From the NCBI RefSeq assembly GCF_014493765.1, contig NZ_JACTVJ010000017.1, positions 186,001 through 250,000 of the forward strand: 64,000 bases of DNA, read 5' to 3'. The notes beneath the pieces are model-generated. The model was given only the letters and a program-made list of their open reading frames with translations, had not been told where the DNA came from and ran no database searches. The DNA is from Streptomyces polyasparticus (GTDB taxonomy: Bacteria > Actinomycetota > Actinomycetes > Streptomycetales > Streptomycetaceae). Positions within the stretch are counted from its first letter, which is position 1, and each line of letters begins with the position of its first letter. The position numbers and the translations under genes were made by a program. Below, in pieces: positions 60,777 through 64,000 of this stretch.

Positions 60777-61597
60777 CAGCTCCCCGTACTGCGGTACGCC
60801 CGAAGCCCCGCCCGCCAGCACGCCCCCGCCAGCAGCGCGCACAGCACGGCGACGAGCGGCGGCAGGAAGGCGGTGAAGGCCGGCAGGTCCACCGGGTAGG
60901 GGCGGCCCAGGACGTAGAGCGCGGGCAGCCAGTTGACGAAGGCCAGCGGGAACACGAAGGTCACGCCGCGCACGAGGTCCTTGGCGAAGATGGTCGGCGG
61001 GTACTGCAGAAGCGTGTTCCCGCCGTACGTGAAGGAGTTGACCACCTCCGCGGCATCGCGCGCCCAGAACTGGAACGCGGCCCCCGCCACCATCACCGAC
61101 CCGAAGATCACCGCCCCGGACAGCACCATCATCGGAACGACGAGGACCTTGAGCACCGTCCAGTCGATGTCCACCAGGACCAGTGCCCAGACGAACACGA
61201 ACAGCCCCTGGGTGACCCGCCCGAGCCGGCGCAGCGCGAACCGGTCGGCGGCCACCTGCGCGAGAACCGGTGCGGGCCGCACAAGGAGCGTGTCGAGGGT
61301 CCCGTCGCGCACCCGCCGCCCGATCCGGGAGACCTGGCCGAGCGCGAGATCCGCGAGGCCGAAGGCCGTACTGGTCGCCCCGTACAGGAAGGCCACCTCC
61401 GCGAAGGCGAGGCCGCCGAGGCCCTCGACATGCGTGAACATCAGCAGGATCACGACGAAGTCGAAGAAGTTCACGACGAAATTGGCGAGCAGCGTCATCG
61501 CGAACGAGAAGCGGTACGTCATCGTGGAGCGGATCCACATCGCCGCGATCATCCGGAAGGCGGCGAGCCCCTCCACCAGGCGCGCCCCTGCCGTCAT
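60776..61597 (-). CDS. ABC-2 type permease (COG3694-like)
   Basis: 273 residues from the ATG at 61597. Six transmembrane helices; characteristic segments RFSFAMTLLANFVVNFFDFVVILLMFTHV and TLDTLLVRPAPVLAQVAADRFALRRLGR. It pairs with the second permease 11 bp upstream. ABC-2 exporters of this type move lipids, polysaccharides or drugs out of the cell; the substrate is unknown. Confidence 0.88.
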   Translation of the reverse strand: MTAGARLVEGLAAFRMIAAMWIRSTMTYRFSFAMTLLANFVVNFFDFVVILLMFTHVEGLGGLAFAEVAFLYGATSTAFGLADLALGQVSRIGRRVRDGTLDTLLVRPAPVLAQVAADRFALRRLGRVTQGLFVFVWALVLVDIDWTVLKVLVVPMMVLSGAVIFGSVMVAGAAFQFWARDAAEVVNSFTYGGNTLLQYPPTIFAKDLVRGVTFVFPLAFVNWLPALYVLGRPYPVDLPAFTAFLPPLVAVLCALLAGACWRAGLRAYRSTGS

Positions 61598-61607
61598 CGC
61601 CCCCGGC

Positions 61608-62411
61608 TCAGCCACCCTGGACCACCACCCTTCGCCGCGCGACCAGTTGCAGTCCGCGCCCGGCCGCGAGCAGCACGACGGCCCAGCCCGCCTGGAACCC
61701 GTACGCCTCGAGCAGGCCCCAGCCGGTGTGCTTGCCGAGGAACACATCCGCCGGCACCTGCAGCATCGACGCCCACGGCAGCACCCGCGCCACATCGCCG
61801 AGCACGCCGGGGAAGACCGTGAGCGGCAGCAGCATCCCGGAGAAGAACAGACCGCACAGCCAGGCGATCTGCACCACGCCCGCCCCGTCCATCAGCCAGA
61901 ACGCGCTCAGCGCCACCAGGAACCAGATGGCGAAACCGACCACCACTCCCAGCGCGACCGAGACGAGGAAAGCCGGCCACTGCCAAGCGTGGTCCGGCAG
62001 CGCCAGATCGAAGGCGAGCGCGCCCACGGCCATCGGCACGATCCCGCGGCCGAGCAGCTCGAAGGCGGCCCGCCCCAAGTCGGCCGAGAGCCACCACAGT
62101 TGGAGATCGGCGGGACGGTACAGGTCGATCGCGACATCGCCGGTCTTGATGCGCTCGATCAGCTCCTCGGCGAACCCTCCGCCGCCCATCAGACCGCAGG
62201 TCGCCAGGAGCGCCTGCCCGATCCAGACGTACGCGAGGGCCTCGGGCTTGTCGTAGCCCCCCAGGTTCGGGCGCTCGTCCCACAGGGCCATGAAGGTGAA
62301 GGTCAGGACGAAACCGAAGACGGTGTTGGTGAAGACGCCCGCCGCGGTCGCCACCCGGTACGTCGCGTGCCGCCGGAAACCTCCGGCCGCGACGGCCGCG
62401 TACAAGCGCAC
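61608..62411 (-). CDS. ABC-2 type permease (COG4587-like)
   Basis: 267 residues from a GTG at 62411 (GGGAGAGGGG upstream); the ORF is open to 62513. Helices near 25-50, 60-80, 115-135, 145-175 and 225-245; segments GDVAIDLYRPADLQLWWLSADLGRAAFELL and MLLPLTVFPGVLGDVARVLPWASMLQVPADVFLG are typical. The first gene of the three-gene exporter operon. Confidence 0.88.
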   Translation of the reverse strand: MRLYAAVAAGGFRRHATYRVATAAGVFTNTVFGFVLTFTFMALWDERPNLGGYDKPEALAYVWIGQALLATCGLMGGGGFAEELIERIKTGDVAIDLYRPADLQLWWLSADLGRAAFELLGRGIVPMAVGALAFDLALPDHAWQWPAFLVSVALGVVVGFAIWFLVALSAFWLMDGAGVVQIAWLCGLFFSGMLLPLTVFPGVLGDVARVLPWASMLQVPADVFLGKHTGWGLLEAYGFQAGWAVVLLAAGRGLQLVARRRVVVQGG

Positions 62412-62601
62412 GTCCCTGCCCCTCTCCCGACCGTAGATCCGCCGGTCACCCCCGGCAAAAGGGGCGGCGGCCAAAGACGACGACCCTAGCCCCGCACGGC
62501 AACAAGGCGCCATGCGTTTTCACTCATCCGGCCGATCGCGGGGCCGTCCGGGGCGCGCGCCGACCGCGGGGCTCATACGACCTGATGCCAAGGTGTCAGA
62601 C

Positions 62602-64000
62602 ATGAGCGACGAGCCGCGTGAGCAGGAGGGGCAGCAGCAGGGGTGGGCTCCCCGCGAGCCGGAGCCCGCCGGCACTCCGCAGCCCGGCCCCCCGGAGCCG
62701 GACACCCGGGCGCAGCCCGACGGCAAGGGCAAGGCCAAGGGCAGGAAGAGCCGCAAGCGCACCGGCTGGCGCCGCCTCCTGCCCACCTGGCGCATGGTCC
62801 TCGGCACGTTCCTGCTCCTGTGCCTGCTGATCGGCGGCGCACTCGTCGCCGGCTACATGCTCGTCGACATCCCGCCCGCCAACGCCGCCGCCACCGCACA
62901 GACCAACGTCTACCTGTACGCGGACGGCAAACAGCTCGCCCGCGACGGCGACGTCAACCGCGAGAACATCCCGCTCTCCCAAGTCCCCGAGAACGTACGG
63001 CAGGCAGTACTCGCCGCCGAGGACCGCGACTTCTACTCCGAGTCCGCCGTCGACCCGAAGGCGATGCTCCGCGCGGCCTGGAACACCGTCAGGGGCAAGG
63101 GCAAGCAGTCCGGCTCGACGATCACCCAGCAGTACGTGAAGAACTACTACCTCAACCAGGACCAGACGATCGGCCGCAAGGTGAAGGAGTTCTTCATCGC
63201 GATCAAGCTGGGCCGCGAGGTCTCCAAGGACGACATCCTCGAGGGCTACCTCAACACCAGCTACTTCGGACGCAACGCGTACGGCATCTCCGCCGCCGCC
63301 CACGCGTACTACGACAAGAAGCCCGACGACCTGACCACCGCCGAAGGCGCGTATCTCGCGACGCTCCTCAACTCCCCCAGCGCGTACGACGTGACGGCGC
63401 ACCCCGAGAACAAGCCGCGGGCCGTGGCCCGCTGGAACTACGTGCTCGACGGCATGGTCAAGGAGAAGTGGCTGAATCCGACCCTCCGCTCGAAGATGAA
63501 GTTCCCCGACCCCGAGGCCGAGGCCGGCACCTCATCGGGCCTGTCGGGACAGCGCGGCTATCTGGTGAACGCCGTCAAGGACTATCTGCTCGCGAACGAG
63601 ATCGTCGACGAGGACGAACTCAAGAGCGGCGGCTACCGCATCACCACCACCATCGACCCGGACCAGCAGGACGCCTTCGTCAAGGCCGTCGACGACCAGC
63701 TGATGTCCAAGCTCGACAAGGACACCCGCAAGGTCGACCGCAACGTCCGCGCCGGCGGCGCCGCAATCGACCCCAAGACCGGCCGGGTCACCGCGCTGTA
63801 CGGCGGGATCGACTACGTCAAGCAGTTCACCAACAACGCCACCCGGCGCGACTACCAGGCGGGCTCCACCTTCAAGGCCTTCGTCCTCGCCTCCGCCTTC
63901 GACAACGGCTCCACCACCCAGGACGGCCGCCCCATCACCCCGAACACCATCTACGACGGCACCAGCGGCCGACCCGTACAGGGGTGGAACGGCGAGCGTT
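62602..64000 (+). CDS. Class A penicillin-binding protein, N-terminal part
   Basis: The frame is open from the ATG at 62602 to the window end (466 codons, no stop). A proline-rich cytoplasmic start with a Lys/Arg cluster (KGKGKAKGRKSRKR), one transmembrane helix (about 55-80), then the GT51 transglycosylase with AAEDRDFYSE (about 137-147) and SGSTITQQYVKNYY (about 170). The transpeptidase begins later, with the active-site Ser in AGSTFKAF (Ser422, SxxK). It polymerises and cross-links peptidoglycan outside the membrane. The rest lies beyond base 64000. Confidence 0.93.
   Translation, partial: MSDEPREQEGQQQGWAPREPEPAGTPQPGPPEPDTRAQPDGKGKAKGRKSRKRTGWRRLLPTWRMVLGTFLLLCLLIGGALVAGYMLVDIPPANAAATAQTNVYLYADGKQLARDGDVNRENIPLSQVPENVRQAVLAAEDRDFYSESAVDPKAMLRAAWNTVRGKGKQSGSTITQQYVKNYYLNQDQTIGRKVKEFFIAIKLGREVSKDDILEGYLNTSYFGRNAYGISAAAHAYYDKKPDDLTTAEGAYLATLLNSPSAYDVTAHPENKPRAVARWNYVLDGMVKEKWLNPTLRSKMKFPDPEAEAGTSSGLSGQRGYLVNAVKDYLLANEIVDEDELKSGGYRITTTIDPDQQDAFVKAVDDQLMSKLDKDTRKVDRNVRAGGAAIDPKTGRVTALYGGIDYVKQFTNNATRRDYQAGSTFKAFVLASAFDNGSTTQDGRPITPNTIYDGTSGRPVQGWNGER

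Overview
The window is chromosomal DNA from a Streptomyces or a very close relative. It has very high GC with GC-rich third codon positions. It carries typical Streptomyces gene families: the CslA/GlxA/CslZ apical glycan locus, class E and F sortases, a WhiJ/BldB-type regulator set, a GAF-ANTAR regulator and a SigE-family sigma factor. It also has rare TTA leucine codons concentrated in one small block. All calls come from reading the sequence; no database search was run.

Layout. 1-10.3 kb: the end of a terpene (probably geosmin) synthase, a secreted cupin, a DUF4333 lipoprotein, a Tat-exported PhoD phosphatase, an acyl-CoA synthetase, a chitin-active LPMO behind a DasR-type site, a coupled SPFH protein/kinase pair and a secreted NlpC/P60-like peptidoglycan-binding protein. 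This stretch is bracketed by two identical tRNA-Lys(CTT) genes in opposite orientation. 10.4-16.6 kb: a FadR-type regulator, a structured intergenic stretch, then cslA-glxA and the convergent GH6 lipoprotein gene. 16.8-21.2 kb: an ANTAR regulator, a cobalamin riboswitch controlling cbtB-cbtA, an IS110 transposase relic, and a class F sortase with its surface-protein partner. 21.2-30 kb: two phosphatase-type genes and a phosphonate operon (HutC regulator, FAD oxidoreductase, phosphonatase-like HAD hydrolase, phnD-phnC-phnE, alcohol dehydrogenase).

30-41 kb: an LAXTG surface protein with a long Asp/Thr/Ser repeat, a ROK regulator divergent from a Gfo/Idh/MocA dehydrogenase, an FAH-family enzyme, a second YidC with a small membrane partner, a solute symporter with its DUF3311 partner, a sigma factor with a coupled membrane protein, and a class E sortase. 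41.4-50.2 kb is an accessory-looking block: a SEC-C protein coupled to a 1052-residue PLD/DEAH-helicase/DUF3427 protein, a degenerate restriction-like protein, and a HATPase / XRE-DUF5753 / DUF397 set followed by a zinc-ribbon HTH protein. Four genes here contain TTA codons, so expression probably depends on bldA. 50.2-64 kb: housekeeping and transport genes, including a frameshifted MFS transporter, a DUF445 protein, an SGNH hydrolase, a three-gene ABC-2 exporter and the start of a class A penicillin-binding protein.

Best candidates for new biology: the SEC-C/PLD-helicase/degenerate-nuclease block beside the TTA-rich WhiJ-type cluster, the phosphonate operon built on uncharacterised phosphonatase-like and FAD enzymes, and the unexplained structured leader before cslA.
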